The position numbers and the translations under genes are program-made. Below, piece after piece: positions 1 through 9,977 of a DNA stretch of 64,000 nt. The notes beneath the pieces are model-generated. The model was not told where the DNA came from. It did not search any database and saw only the letters and a list, made by a program, of their open reading frames with translations. Origin of the DNA: Microcella humidisoli (lineage in GTDB: Bacteria; Actinomycetota; Actinomycetes; Actinomycetales; Microbacteriaceae); assembly GCF_024362325.1 (NCBI RefSeq), contig NZ_CP101497.1:372001-436000 (forward strand). Direction: 5' to 3'. The first letter of the stretch is position 1. Every line of letters starts with the position of its first letter.

Positions 1-1366
<1,366 letters not shown>

Positions 1367-1414
1367 AGAAGGTCTCTCTCTATGCCGGTGCGGTCGGTGG
1401 CGGAACGGGCGGTG

Positions 1415-1789
1415 CTACTCGCCGATGAGGGCGCGGTACTCGTCGGCGCTCAGCAGCGCGGGGGCGCCCGAAACGCGCACCTTCACGAGCCAGCCCTCGC
1501 CGTAGGGGTCGGAGTTGATGGTCTCGGGGGCGTCGACGACGGCGCTGTTGGCCTCGACGACCTCGCCGTCGAGCGGCGCGTACAACTCGCCGACCGACTT
1601 GGTCGACTCGACCTCGCCGACGATCGACCCGGCGGCGAGCGCCGCCCCGACCTTGGGCAGATCGACGTAGACGACGTCGCCGAGCGCATCGGCGGCGTAC
1701 TGCGTGATGCCGACCGTGGCGACGTCGCCCTCGAGGCGCACCCACTCGTGCTCGGCGGTGTACTGCAGGTCGGCGGGAACGGCGCTCAT
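1415..1789 (-). CDS. gcvH: Glycine cleavage system H protein
   Basis: A 124-residue lipoyl carrier protein that shuttles the aminomethyl intermediate between GcvP, GcvT and the dihydrolipoyl dehydrogenase. The N-terminus (YTAEHEWVR) and the lipoyl-lysine motif ESTKS are both present and the length is normal. The ATG at 1789 was chosen because the open frame continues upstream into gcvT only in a shadow frame, and family members start just before the YTxEHEW motif. It lies 47 bp downstream of gcvT, in the glycine-riboswitch-controlled operon. Confidence 0.97.
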   Translation of the reverse strand: MSAVPADLQYTAEHEWVRLEGDVATVGITQYAADALGDVVYVDLPKVGAALAAGSIVGEVESTKSVGELYAPLDGEVVEANSAVVDAPETINSDPYGEGWLVKVRVSGAPALLSADEYRALIGE

Positions 1790-1836
1790 GAGGGTGGCCT
1801 TTCGATCAGCGGTGCGGTGAGGGGCGGATGGGCGGA

Positions 1837-2964
1837 TCAGGAACGGGAGTAGAAGGGCAGCGCCACGACCGTGGCGGGGATGCGGGTGCCGCGCACGTCG
1901 AGCTCGAGCGCGGTGCCGAGCGCGGAGGCCTCGGGCGACACGAACGCCATGGCGATCGGGTACCCCAGCGTGGGCGACAGCGCGCCCGAGGTGACCCCGC
2001 CGACAAGGGTCTCGCCGTGGAAGACGGGGTACTCGGCGCGGGCGGCCCGACGGCCCTCGGCCCGCAGACCGACCAGCACCGGGGCTCCCTCGGGCGGGCC
2101 GGCGAGAATCGCGTCGCGGCCCACGAACGCGGGCTTGTCGGTGACGACCACGCGGCCGAGGCCGGCCTGCACCGGCTGGATGCTCAGGCCGAGCTCGTGC
2201 CCGTAGAGCGGCATGCCCGCCTCGAGCCGCAGGGTGTCGCGGGCGGCGAGCCCGCAGGGCACGAGCCCGAGCGGCTCGCCCGCGGCGGTGAGGGCGGCCC
2301 ACAGCGCGGCCGCGTGCTCGACCGGCGCGTACAGCTCGAAGCCGTCTTCGCCCGTGTAGCCCGTGCGCGCGACCATCAGGTCGGTGCCGGCGAAGCTGCC
2401 CGACCCCCAGGCGTAGTACTTCAGCGCCTCGAGACCCTCGATCGTGAGCCCCGCGGTCGCGGCGAGCACCGCGGCCGAGGCCGGACCCTGCACGGCGATG
2501 AGCGCGATCTGCTCGGTGCGGTCGTCGATCTCGACGGCGAAGGCCGGGCCGCCGACACCGGCGGCGCGCTCGCGCAGGGCATCCACGACGGCGAAGCGGT
2601 TGGAGGCGTTCGCGACGACGAGGTAGGAGGTGTCGCCCATGCGGTACACGATGAGGTCGTCGACGATGCCACCGTGCTCGTCGAGCACGAGCGAGTACTT
2701 GGCCTTGCCGGGTGCCATCGCCGAGAGCCGGCCGGCGAGCGCAGCATCCAGGAATGCGGCCGCGTCGGGGCCGTCGACCGCGATCTCGGCCATGTGCGAG
2801 ATGTCGAAGATGCCCGCTGCGGTGCGCACCGCGTGGTGCTCAGCGAGGTCGGAGCTGTAGCGCACCGGCATCTGCCACCCGGCGAAGTCGGTGAAGGCCG
2901 CGCCGAGCGCCTCGTGCACGGCGTGCAGGGGCGAGTGGCGCTGGGGGGCGATGGACTCGGACAC
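1837..2964 (-). CDS. gcvT: Aminomethyltransferase (glycine cleavage T protein)
   Basis: Tetrahydrofolate-dependent aminomethyltransferase, 375 residues, the normal length. It releases ammonia and makes 5,10-methylene-THF from the H-protein-bound intermediate. The fold runs from the N-terminal [20 protein letters not shown] region to the C-terminal GCV_T_C domain. The start is GTG at 2964, preceded by AGGAG six bases upstream. That Shine-Dalgarno sequence lies inside the riboswitch expression-platform stem. First gene of gcvTHP. Confidence 0.97.
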   Translation of the reverse strand: MSESIAPQRHSPLHAVHEALGAAFTDFAGWQMPVRYSSDLAEHHAVRTAAGIFDISHMAEIAVDGPDAAAFLDAALAGRLSAMAPGKAKYSLVLDEHGGIVDDLIVYRMGDTSYLVVANASNRFAVVDALRERAAGVGGPAFAVEIDDRTEQIALIAVQGPASAAVLAATAGLTIEGLEALKYYAWGSGSFAGTDLMVARTGYTGEDGFELYAPVEHAAALWAALTAAGEPLGLVPCGLAARDTLRLEAGMPLYGHELGLSIQPVQAGLGRVVVTDKPAFVGRDAILAGPPEGAPVLVGLRAEGRRAARAEYPVFHGETLVGGVTSGALSPTLGYPIAMAFVSPEASALGTALELDVRGTRIPATVVALPFYSRS

Positions 2965-3222
2965 GGAGTTCTCCTGACGCTGACGGCCGGTGGAACTCCC
3001 CCTCTGTCATGGTGCCTGAGAGCTTCGCGCCGCCGGACTGCTCGTGGCAGCCGGTGGGACGCTTTCACCGTGGGCGAGAGCGTCGCAATCGTCGACGACG
3101 GATGCGCGCTCTGCTTTTCAGAGTGGCCTGGCAGATGCGGTACATAGACCTGAGAGATTGGCGGGGAGGCTTGCTCCTTCGGTGCCGCGGGCGCCGGGCC
3201 CACGGCTCTCCCGCATCGCGGA
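2965..3222 (-). promoter_or_regulatory. Tandem glycine riboswitch with a stem that covers the gcvT ribosome binding site
   Basis: Read on the minus strand. The first aptamer runs from GATGCGGGAGAG to CCGCATC and contains GGCACCGAAGGAGCAA and ATCTCTCAGG. After a linker of about 7 bases the second aptamer runs from CTCTG (about 3122) to CAGAG (about 3002) and contains GGTGAAAGC and GCTCTCAGG. The paired CTCTCAGG signatures define the class. Downstream, GGAGTTC (2993-2999) can pair with GAACTCC (2965-2971), placing AGGAG of gcvT at the foot of the stem, so translational control is likely. Glycine binding should activate gcvTHP; that is known for the class and inferred here. Confidence 0.93.
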
Positions 3223-3279
3223 AACGGCCGGTGTTCAGTTGAGGGTGCTACTAGGGCTCACTCTACCCGCTCGGCACCG

Positions 3280-3447
3280 CTAGCGGTCGTCGCTCTGATC
3301 GCTGTCTTCGCGATTGTCGCGGAAGTAGCGAACGGTCTGCCAGACGAGCACCGTGAATCCGGCGAGCGCCATGAGCACGAACACGGGGCCCGCCCACGCG
3401 GCAGTCGCGGCATCGACGGGAATGGGGAGGGCGATCACCTCGGTCAT
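3280..3447 (-). CDS. Small single-pass membrane protein (55 aa)
   Basis: Begins MTEVIALPIPVD, followed by one transmembrane helix (about residues 18-39) and a strongly charged C-terminal tail ending DNREDSDQSDDR. The ATG at 3447 lies 9 bp after the stop of the LON-domain gene, so the two are probably co-transcribed. I do not recognise a family. The topology (short N-terminus, one helix, acidic tail) and conservation of frame next to the LON-domain gene are the only clues. No function assigned. Confidence 0.6.
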   Translation of the reverse strand: MTEVIALPIPVDAATAAWAGPVFVLMALAGFTVLVWQTVRYFRDNREDSDQSDDR

Positions 3448-3456
3448 GGCGGCAGG

Positions 3457-4104
3457 CTACTCGCCGTCGAGCAGCGCCGAGAAGTCGTCGTCGTCGAGTC
3501 CCGGCATCGAGAGCATCTCGGCGGCACCCTCGGTCGCCTCGATGATGCCGCTCAGCAGTTCGACGACCGTCGTCGCCCGCAGCAGGCGGACCTGGTCGAG
3601 CGGCCCGAGCGGCGCGATGCCGGCGAGCTGCCAACAGGCCTGAACGGGGTCGTCGCTCAGCTCGATGTCGGCGGGCCACTGCTGCTCGACGAACTCGCTC
3701 GCGCGAGAGATCGTGCGTCGCACGAGCTGCTCGGCCCGCTCCAGCAGAGGCCGGTGCTCGTCGCTCCACTCGAGCTCGGGAACCGGACGCACCTCGGCGC
3801 GCGGGTACGGGTCGTCATCGAGCCACGTCACGACCTCGATGCGCCGGTCGCCCTGGGCGATGAGGCCGATGAAGCCCTCGCTCGTCTCGACGCGGGTGAT
3901 CTGGGCGACCGTGCCGATCGGGAACCGATGCTCGCCGCCGCCGACCTCGCTGCCGCGCTCGATGAGCACGATGCCGAACTCGGGCGGCTCATCGCCGAGG
4001 ATCGTCGAGAGCATGACGATGTAGCGCTCTTCGAATACGCGCAGCGCCGTCGGCATCGCCGGGAACAACACCGACCCGAGCGGGAACATCGGCATGACCG
4101 TCAT
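3457..4104 (-). CDS. LON peptidase substrate-binding domain protein
   Basis: About 215 residues consisting of a stand-alone LON N-terminal (substrate-binding) domain: MPMFPLGSVLFPAMPTALRV at the start, then FEERY and a beta-rich body (GIVLIERGSEVGGG, IGTVAQI). No AAA or protease domain follows, so it is not a Lon protease; such proteins are thought to bind other proteins but the role in bacteria is unclear. The frame is open to an ATG at 4140, but I prefer 4104 because homologues start almost directly at PMFPLG. Confidence 0.85.
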   Translation of the reverse strand: MTVMPMFPLGSVLFPAMPTALRVFEERYIVMLSTILGDEPPEFGIVLIERGSEVGGGEHRFPIGTVAQITRVETSEGFIGLIAQGDRRIEVVTWLDDDPYPRAEVRPVPELEWSDEHRPLLERAEQLVRRTISRASEFVEQQWPADIELSDDPVQACWQLAGIAPLGPLDQVRLLRATTVVELLSGIIEATEGAAEMLSMPGLDDDDFSALLDGE

Positions 4105-4169
4105 GCGCTCACGATTCCACGGATTCCTGCGGGTTCGCACAGCATCGCGGCCCCGGGACGTTCGACCCT

Positions 4170-4181
4170 GACCGATCGGTC
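4170..4181. promoter_or_regulatory. Perfect 12-bp palindrome GACCGATCGGTC
   Basis: A perfect dyad centred in the 134-bp gap between the divergent LON-domain gene and the SDR gene. Short palindromes of this type are typical TetR-family operators, so it may control the SDR gene. No TetR gene lies in the window, so the cognate factor is unknown and the assignment is inference. Confidence 0.4.
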
Positions 4182-4238
4182 GGGGAGCGGTTAGCCTCGG
4201 GGTGCGCGAGGACGCGCATCCGGTATCGAAGGAGCATC

Positions 4239-5066
4239 ATGCAGATCAGTGGGAAGGTCTTCGCCGTCACCGGCGGCGGCAACGGCATCGGGCGCGAGGT
4301 CGTGCTCGGCCTCGTGGCGAAGGGCGCGCGCGTCGCAGCTCTCGACCTCAGCGAGGAGGGTCTGGCCGAGACCGTGCGGCTGGCCGGCGACCACGGCGAC
4401 CGCATCTCGACGCATGTCGTGAACATCACCGACCGGAAGGCGGTCGAAAAGCTTCCCGCGGCGATCATCAAGCAGCACGGCCAGGTCGACGGTCTGCTCA
4501 ACATCGCGGGCATCATCCAGAAGTTCGTGCCCGTCATGCAGCTCGACTGGGACCAGATCGAGCGCGTCATCGACGTCAACCTCTACGGCGTGCTCAACAC
4601 CACCAAGGCGTTCCTGCCCGAGCTGGTGACGCGGCCCGAGGCCGCGCTCGTGAACGTGGCGAGCATGGGCGCGTACGCCCCGGTTCCCGGTCAAGGCGTA
4701 TACGGCGCCACCAAGGCGGCCGTGGCGCAGCTCAGCCGCGCCCTGCACTCGGAGCTCATGGAGACGAACGTCGCGGTCACCGGGGTGTTCCCGGGCGCCA
4801 TCGGCACGAACATCACCGTCAACTCGGGGCTCATGACCGAGGAGCAGGCGAAGGAGATGGCCGCGGCTGCGGGCGACAAGCAGCGCAAGACGACGGCGCC
4901 CGCCGAAGCCGGTCGCCAGATCATCGAGGCGATCGAGAAGGGCTCGTACGAGATCTTCATCGGCGGCGACGCGCGCATCATGTCGCGCCTCTCGCGATTG
5001 AACCCGAAGAACGCCGCGGGCCTCATCTACAGGCAGATGAAAGACCTGCTCTCGAGCATGAACTAG
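4239..5066 (+). CDS. Short-chain dehydrogenase/reductase (SDR)
   Basis: Classical SDR of 275 residues: NAD(P)-binding TGGGNGIG at about residues 11-18, NIAG (residues 87-90), a serine in NVASMG and the catalytic YGATK motif (Tyr152/Lys156 approximately). Cytosolic; substrate unknown. A good ribosome binding site (GAAGGAGC) precedes the ATG. The C-terminal segment (SRLSRLNPKNAAGLIYRQMKDLL) is like SDRs annotated as acting on hydrophobic substrates, but that is weak. Next gene (SOUL) starts 11 bp after its stop. Confidence 0.9.
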   Translation: MQISGKVFAVTGGGNGIGREVVLGLVAKGARVAALDLSEEGLAETVRLAGDHGDRISTHVVNITDRKAVEKLPAAIIKQHGQVDGLLNIAGIIQKFVPVMQLDWDQIERVIDVNLYGVLNTTKAFLPELVTRPEAALVNVASMGAYAPVPGQGVYGATKAAVAQLSRALHSELMETNVAVTGVFPGAIGTNITVNSGLMTEEQAKEMAAAAGDKQRKTTAPAEAGRQIIEAIEKGSYEIFIGGDARIMSRLSRLNPKNAAGLIYRQMKDLLSSMN

Positions 5067-5077
5067 GCGATCCCGAC

Positions 5078-5605
5078 GTGACCGAGCAGCAGCCGTACAC
5101 GCTCGTGCGACAGCACGACGGGTTCGAGGTGCGCCAGTACCCGGCGCACATGCTCGTGCAAGTCGATGTTCGGGGCGGTCTCGATGCGGGAGCGGGGGCC
5201 GGTTTCGGCCCCCTCTTCCAGTACATCAGCGGCGGCAACGCCGGCGGGCGGAGCATCTCCATGACTGCCCCGGTGCTGCAGCAGCCTCGTGCAGAAGGCG
5301 TGCAGACGGTGAGCTTCGTCATGCCCGCCGACATGGATGCGGCGAGCACCCCGAGCCCACGCGACCAACGGGTGCGAACCCTGGCGGTGGCTGCGCGCCT
5401 CGTCGCGGCGCGACGATTCACCGGCTCGGCCCGCACGTCACGATTCACCGATCAGGGCGCGCACCTCGTCGCGTCCGTGCGAGCAGCCGAACTCACGCCG
5501 GTGGGTGACGTGTACTACGCACGCTTCGACCCCCCGTGGAAGCCCGGGTTCCTGCGGCACAACGAAGCGCTCATCGAGATCGCCGCCGACGACTCAGGCG
5601 ACTAG
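5078..5605 (+). CDS. SOUL family heme-binding protein
   Basis: A 175-residue SOUL/HBP domain: YTLVRQHDGFEVRQYPAH near the N-terminus, GFGPLFQYISGGN in the middle, the ISMTAPV motif, and the C-terminal PPWKPGFLRHNEAL(I)E motif. Family members bind heme or tetrapyrroles; physiological role in bacteria is poorly defined. The GTG at 5078 is chosen because it lies directly before the conserved start and 11 bp after the SDR stop. It ends in a 4-bp convergent overlap with the antiporter gene. Confidence 0.88.
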   Translation: MTEQQPYTLVRQHDGFEVRQYPAHMLVQVDVRGGLDAGAGAGFGPLFQYISGGNAGGRSISMTAPVLQQPRAEGVQTVSFVMPADMDAASTPSPRDQRVRTLAVAARLVAARRFTGSARTSRFTDQGAHLVASVRAAELTPVGDVYYARFDPPWKPGFLRHNEALIEIAADDSGD

Positions 5606-6702
5606 TCCGGCGGTGGTGCCGGCGACCGACGTCCGCGCCGCACTCCGACCTCGAAAGCGGTCACCGCCACGAGAGTCATCGCCAGCAGCGGCAGCACGAA
5701 CCAGAGCATGACATCCGTGAAGCCTGCGAGCGCGGCATGCTGGGTCGAGGCGAGCACGAGATAGACCGTGTAGGCGATGTAGAGGGCCACGAAGAGGCCG
5801 CCCTCCCATCGCGCGATGACGAAGCCCGTGAAGGCGATCGGCAGCAGCGCGAGCGCGGTCGCGAGCATGAGGGGCAGGTCGAGCGCGATCGCCGCAGGCG
5901 GCACCGGGATGCCCTGGCCGAAGAGGATCGCCGGCAGACCGAGCACCATGCCGATGTTGAAAATGTTGCTGCCCACGATGTTGCCGACGGCCATGTCGCG
6001 TTCACCGCGGCGCACCGCGATGATCGAGGTCGCGAGCTCGGGCAGCGACGTGCCGACGGCCACCACCGTGAGCCCGATCACCAGGCTGCTGATGCCGAGC
6101 GCGGTCGCGATGCTGACCGCGCCGTCGACGAGCAGGCGGGCTCCGAGCACGAGCAAGGCGATACCCGCGACGAGCAGCAGCAGGGCGAGCCACAGCGGAA
6201 CCGGCTTGCTGTTGAGCGCCGGCTCGACGGGCTCTGCGGCGGCACCCTCACGGCGGCCGATGACGATGCTCATCACCGTGTGCACGCCGAGGCCGGCGAG
6301 AAGCAGCACGCCGTCGAGCAGCCCGATGACGCCGTCGAGGCTCACCGCGACGAGCAGCACCGAGATGCCGACCATGACGGGGATGTCGAAGCGCACGAGC
6401 TGACGCTTGATGACGAGCGGCATGACAATCGCCGACAAGCCGAGAATGAACAGGACGTTGACGATGTTGCTGCCCACGACGTTGCCGAGCGCGAGGTCGG
6501 GCTCGCCCTGAAGCACGGCGTCGAGCGTGACCGCGAGCTCGGGCGCCGAGGTCGCCGCGGAGACGACGACGAGGCCGATGACGAGCGGCGAGATGCCCAC
6601 CTTCGCCGCGAGCGTCGAGGCGCCGCGCACGAGTGCCTCACCCCCCGCGACCAGCAGCACCAGACCGGCGACGATGAACGCAATGTCGAGCAGCACGGCC
6701 AC
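5602..6702 (-). CDS. Calcium/sodium antiporter (CaCA family, YrbG-like)
   Basis: Inner-membrane cation exchanger of 366 residues with two homologous halves. Each has the alpha-repeat signature: ALGNVVGSNIVNVLFILGL near residues 74-92 and AVGNIVGSNIFNIGMVLGL in the second half, plus ATSAPELAV and GTSLPELATS. About ten hydrophobic segments are visible. The ion pair is inferred from the family. It stands alone, convergent with the SOUL gene and tail to head with the MarR gene. Confidence 0.92.
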   Translation of the reverse strand: MAVLLDIAFIVAGLVLLVAGGEALVRGASTLAAKVGISPLVIGLVVVSAATSAPELAVTLDAVLQGEPDLALGNVVGSNIVNVLFILGLSAIVMPLVIKRQLVRFDIPVMVGISVLLVAVSLDGVIGLLDGVLLLAGLGVHTVMSIVIGRREGAAAEPVEPALNSKPVPLWLALLLLVAGIALLVLGARLLVDGAVSIATALGISSLVIGLTVVAVGTSLPELATSIIAVRRGERDMAVGNIVGSNIFNIGMVLGLPAILFGQGIPVPPAAIALDLPLMLATALALLPIAFTGFVIARWEGGLFVALYIAYTVYLVLASTQHAALAGFTDVMLWFVLPLLAMTLVAVTAFEVGVRRGRRSPAPPPD

Positions 6703-6718
6703 AGCCTAGAGTGCCTCC

Positions 6719-7213
6719 CTAGTGCTCAGCCCGCAGCCAGTCGAGCCAGATGCGCAGCAGGCGCTCGAGCGCGGCGCGGTCGGCAGTATCGAGCGGCGCG
6801 AGCAGGCGGTGCTCGTTGGCGAGGTGCGCCTCGAACGCGCGCTCGACGAGCGTGAGTCCCGCATCCGTCAGCGCCACCACCCGCCCCCGACCATCGAGCG
6901 GAGAGATGCGGCGGGTGACGAGCCCCCGGTCCTCGAGGCGGTCGACGCGCTTGGTGAGACCGCCCGCTGTGACCATCGTGCTGTCGGCAAGAGCTGTCGG
7001 AGTGCGCTCGTACGGCGCGCCCGCCCGGCGGAGGGCGGCGAGCACGTCGAACTCGCCCGTCGTGAGGCCGTGCTGGCGGAACACCGCCTCGAGCTCGACC
7101 TCGATCGCGGCGGCGAGACGGGCGAGCCGGCCGAAGACCCCTTGCGGCGCGACATCGAGGTCGGGGCGCTCGCGCTGCCACTCAGCTTGGATGCGGGATA
7201 CCCGATCGGTCAT
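6719..7213 (-). CDS. MarR family transcriptional regulator
   Basis: Winged-helix repressor of 164 residues from the ATG at 7213 (MTDRVSRIQAEWQRERPDL). The DNA-binding core is GLTTGEFDVLAALRRAGAPYERTPTALAD, then TVTAGGLTKRVDRLEDRGLVTR and the wing DGRGRVVALTDAG. The frame is open to 7258, but that would overlap the divergent EamA gene; TATTAT sits 6 bp before the 7213 start. It probably controls itself and the adjacent exporter through the palindrome at 7226-7239. Confidence 0.9.
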   Translation of the reverse strand: MTDRVSRIQAEWQRERPDLDVAPQGVFGRLARLAAAIEVELEAVFRQHGLTTGEFDVLAALRRAGAPYERTPTALADSTMVTAGGLTKRVDRLEDRGLVTRRISPLDGRGRVVALTDAGLTLVERAFEAHLANEHRLLAPLDTADRAALERLLRIWLDWLRAEH

Positions 7214-7225
7214 GCGGGAATAATA

Positions 7226-7239
7226 CTTTCCATGGAAAG
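7226..7239. promoter_or_regulatory. MarR-type operator CTTTCCATGGAAAG
   Basis: Perfect 14-bp palindrome located in the 38-bp gap between the divergent marR and EamA starts. It directly abuts the TATTAT -10 element of marR (7220-7225), so a bound dimer would block both promoters. Size and symmetry fit MarR operators. Confidence 0.7.
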
Positions 7240-7251
7240 GTTCTGCCGGGT

Positions 7252-8214
7252 ATGACATCCACTTGGCGCTGGCTCCTCGTCGCCGCGATCGCGCCCCTCG
7301 CCTGGGGCTCTACCTATGTCGTCACCGCGCAGCTGCTGCCGGCCGACACCCCGATCTGGGGCGCCACCCTGCGCGCGCTGCCCGCCGGTCTCGTACTGCT
7401 GCTTCTCGCCCGCCGCCTGCCGCGGCGGCGCTGGTGGTGGCGATCGGCCGTGCTCGGCGTGCTGAACGTCGGTGCGTTCTTCGTGCTCGTCTACCTCGCC
7501 GCGCAGCTGCTGCCCTCGGGCGTCGCCGCAATGCTCATGGCCACCTCGCCCGCGGTCATCCTGATGCTCGCCTGGCCAATCGCGCGCGAGAAGCCCGCCG
7601 CCCTGTCGCTGCTCGGCGCCGTCATCGGCTTCGCCGGCGTCGTCGTCCTGCTCGCCGGCGCCACCGGCACGCTGAACGGCTGGGGCATTGCCGCCTCGCT
7701 CGCCGCGATGCTCATGTCATCGGTCGGATTCGTGCTGGCCCGGCGCTGGAACGACGGCACCCCCGCGCTCTCCGTCACCGCCTGGCAACTCACGCTCGGC
7801 GGCCTCGCGCTTGTGCCCATCGCGCTGCTCGCCGAGGGCGCTCCCCCGGCGCTCGACGCGGCCGGTCTCGCGGGCGCCGCCTACCTTGCGCTCGTTGCCA
7901 CCGCTCTCGCCTTTGCGACGTGGTTCGCCGCCCTGCAGCACCTGCCCGCCGGAGCCGTCGGCCTCGTCGGCCTGCTCAACCCCGTGGCCGGGGTCGCACT
8001 CGGCGTGCTTGTCGCCCAGGAGACCTTCACCGCTGTGCAGGTGATCGGGATGGTCATCGTGCTGCTCGGCATCGTGCTCGGGCAGCCCGCGATCGCCGCC
8101 GCGCTGCGCTCAGCGCGGACCCGACGCACCGAACGACGAGCGCGTCGGCGGGAGGTGCCGACCGACACCGCGCAGCTCAGAGTGCGCGCAGCAGGTGCAG
8201 GCGGAACAGTCTGA
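7252..8214 (+). CDS. EamA/DMT family exporter
   Basis: Ten hydrophobic helices in two EamA repeats over 320 residues (WGSTYVVTAQLLP in the first, a second repeat from about residue 145). The first half contains APLAWGSTY, a hallmark of RhaT/YdcZ-like metabolite exporters. Substrate unknown; members export amino acids or drugs. Control by the divergent MarR regulator suggests induction by its ligand. The last 38 bp overlap the convergent DUF385 gene, and the arginine-rich tail past residue 285 may be dispensable. Confidence 0.9.
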   Translation: MTSTWRWLLVAAIAPLAWGSTYVVTAQLLPADTPIWGATLRALPAGLVLLLLARRLPRRRWWWRSAVLGVLNVGAFFVLVYLAAQLLPSGVAAMLMATSPAVILMLAWPIAREKPAALSLLGAVIGFAGVVVLLAGATGTLNGWGIAASLAAMLMSSVGFVLARRWNDGTPALSVTAWQLTLGGLALVPIALLAEGAPPALDAAGLAGAAYLALVATALAFATWFAALQHLPAGAVGLVGLLNPVAGVALGVLVAQETFTAVQVIGMVIVLLGIVLGQPAIAAALRSARTRRTERRARRREVPTDTAQLRVRAAGAGGTV

Positions 8215-8695
8215 CCGTGCGCCCCGAGTCGCGCTCGTAGGCCCGGTACTCGGGCCACTGCGACTCGAGGTGGCGCCAGACGCGATCGCGGGCATCCCCC
8301 TCGATCGTGGATGCCCGCACCGCGTACCGCCGGCCCCGCACCGTGATCTCGGCCTCGGGGTGGGCGAGCAGGTTGTACGTCCAGGCGGGGTGCGTCGCGG
8401 CCGCCCAGTTCGTGCCCGCGACGATCGCCCGACCGTGGCCGTCGGCCGTGTACATGAGCACCGTGTCGCGCGGCAGGCCGCTTTTGGCGCCCGTCGTGGT
8501 CAGGATGAGCGAGGGCACGAACAGGCTGCTGACCTGCATGCGACCGCCGGTCGCGCTCGCGAGCGCGTGCTCGATGGGAGGCATGACGCGGTGCGCCGCC
8601 CACCGCCAGGCGCTCGTCCGCGTGATAGCCGACACGACGATGCGCACGCCGCGCACGATCGGGTCGGCGGTCGGCAGGGGGACGAGGTCGCTCAT
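8177..8695 (-). CDS. Nitroreductase/deazaflavin-dependent family protein (DUF385)
   Basis: 172 residues with the split-barrel features of the Ddn-like family: LILTTTGAKSGLPRDTVLMY (residues 62-81 approximately), then GTNWAAATHPAWTYNLLAHPEAEITVRGRRY. Members use F420 or FMN to reduce quinones or nitro compounds, or have unknown substrates. The start at 8695 overlaps the DUF2461 stop by 4 bp (ATGA), so the genes are coupled. F420 use is inferred from the family. Confidence 0.88.
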   Translation of the reverse strand: MSDLVPLPTADPIVRGVRIVVSAITRTSAWRWAAHRVMPPIEHALASATGGRMQVSSLFVPSLILTTTGAKSGLPRDTVLMYTADGHGRAIVAGTNWAAATHPAWTYNLLAHPEAEITVRGRRYAVRASTIEGDARDRVWRHLESQWPEYRAYERDSGRTVRLFRLHLLRAL

Positions 8696-9369
8696 CGGGT
8701 CGCCTCGACCGCGGTGGGCAGGTTCTCGGCGATCCAGTCGTTCCAGACGCGCACGGTGCGCCAGCCCGCGCGCACGCGGTCGACGAGCTCGGGCCCGGTC
8801 ATCCAGTCGGCGGGCGCGTGCTCGGCGGCGATGGCCAGGCGCTTCAGGCGCAGCAGCTCGATCTTCGGGTGGTCGACGCGGAACCCGCGGGGGGCGGTGG
8901 CGAGGGCATCCGTCGTCATGATGGCGAAGCCGCTCTCGCCGACCTCCTCGAGGGTCGCCTCGAGGTCGCCGACCAGGCGGTTGTCGTCGACGATCTCGCG
9001 AAACCGGGCGAGCTGCTCGCGCGCCGGCTGGTAGAGCCCGCCCGCGAGCATCAATCCTTGCCGCGAGAGCTGCAGGTAGTAGGTCGCACTCGAGTCGTCG
9101 GCCGTCACGAGCCCGAGGTGATCCTTGTAGGGGCGCTTGTCGGCGCTGAACCGCACGTCTTTGTAGGGCCGGAAGATCTTGAGCGGCCCGAACTCGCCGC
9201 CGAGCGCGTCGACGAGGCGCTCGACGGGCGCCTTCACGCGCGTCTCGTAGCGCTGCTTGTTCGCGAGCCACCACTCTTTGGTCTGGTGGTCGGCGAGCTC
9301 GGCGTAGAAGGCGAAGGCGTCGGCGTCTATTCCAGCGCCATCGAGCCCTGCGGCCTCGTTCTCGGTCAT
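8692..9369 (-). CDS. DUF2461 family protein
   Basis: 225 residues with the family's core: FAFYAELADHQTKEWWLANK, then a FGPLKIFRPYKDVRFSADKRPYKDHLG block. Biochemical role is unknown. The gene is sandwiched by 4-bp overlaps with the unknown gene upstream (9366-9369) and the DUF385 gene downstream, so three proteins are produced from one mRNA. Confidence 0.87.
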   Translation of the reverse strand: MTENEAAGLDGAGIDADAFAFYAELADHQTKEWWLANKQRYETRVKAPVERLVDALGGEFGPLKIFRPYKDVRFSADKRPYKDHLGLVTADDSSATYYLQLSRQGLMLAGGLYQPAREQLARFREIVDDNRLVGDLEATLEEVGESGFAIMTTDALATAPRGFRVDHPKIELLRLKRLAIAAEHAPADWMTGPELVDRVRAGWRTVRVWNDWIAENLPTAVEATR

Positions 9370-9929
9370 GGATGCTCGCTCTCGGCTCGCGCGGCGGTCA
9401 GGGTGCCCAGCGCCAGGTCGAGGCGTTCGGCGAGGTAGGCGTCGAGGGGGCGCAGCGTGTCATCGGCCGCGGTCGGCACCCAGCGCACGAGCACCGTCGT
9501 CGCGCCCGCCTGCTCGCACAGCACGAGCGGACCCCGCTCGGCGGCCATCGCGGCCGCGTCATCGAGCGGCACCGGGCGCGAGTCGATGACGACCGTCGTG
9601 CCCTCGGGCAGGCGGGCGTCGAGCAGGCGCTGGCGCAGGTCGCGGCGAGCCCGCGCGCTCTCGGACTGGTGGCCTGGCAGCACTTGCCGGCTCGCGCGCG
9701 CGATGCGCCCGGGCGCGAACACGTCTCCGCTTGCGGTGACGAGCAGCGCGCCGAGCACGAATCCCTCGCCGGTGCGCCGGAAGGTCTCGCGGCGCGGAAT
9801 GAACCCGAGCGCGCGGTGCGCGGGAACCGTGACGGCGAGCTGCTCGGGGGCGGCGCCCGCCGCGGCGAGGCGCCCAGCGGCCGCGGCGAGCGCGGCGCGG
9901 GCCTCGGCGAGCGCGGTGAGAGCATCCAC
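9366..9929 (-). CDS. Unknown protein, first gene of a three-gene operon
   Basis: 187 residues from the GTG at 9929 (VDALTALAEARAAL). An alanine-rich helical N-terminus of about 30 residues leads into an alpha/beta body with FIPRRETFRRTGEGFVLGALLVT, an arginine-rich SESARARRDLRQRL stretch and a C-terminal LDAYLAERLDLAL helix. I do not recognise the family. No signal peptide or membrane helix. The frame stays open to 10064, but that would run through the dispersed repeat, and the composition of that part resembles shadow sequence. Confidence 0.6.
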   Translation of the reverse strand: MDALTALAEARAALAAAAGRLAAAGAAPEQLAVTVPAHRALGFIPRRETFRRTGEGFVLGALLVTASGDVFAPGRIARASRQVLPGHQSESARARRDLRQRLLDARLPEGTTVVIDSRPVPLDDAAAMAAERGPLVLCEQAGATTVLVRWVPTAADDTLRPLDAYLAERLDLALGTLTAARAESEHP

Positions 9930-9977
9930 AGCCCTATCGTGCCGGACTCGGCTGGGTGCCGCATCGCCGAGGGCGAG

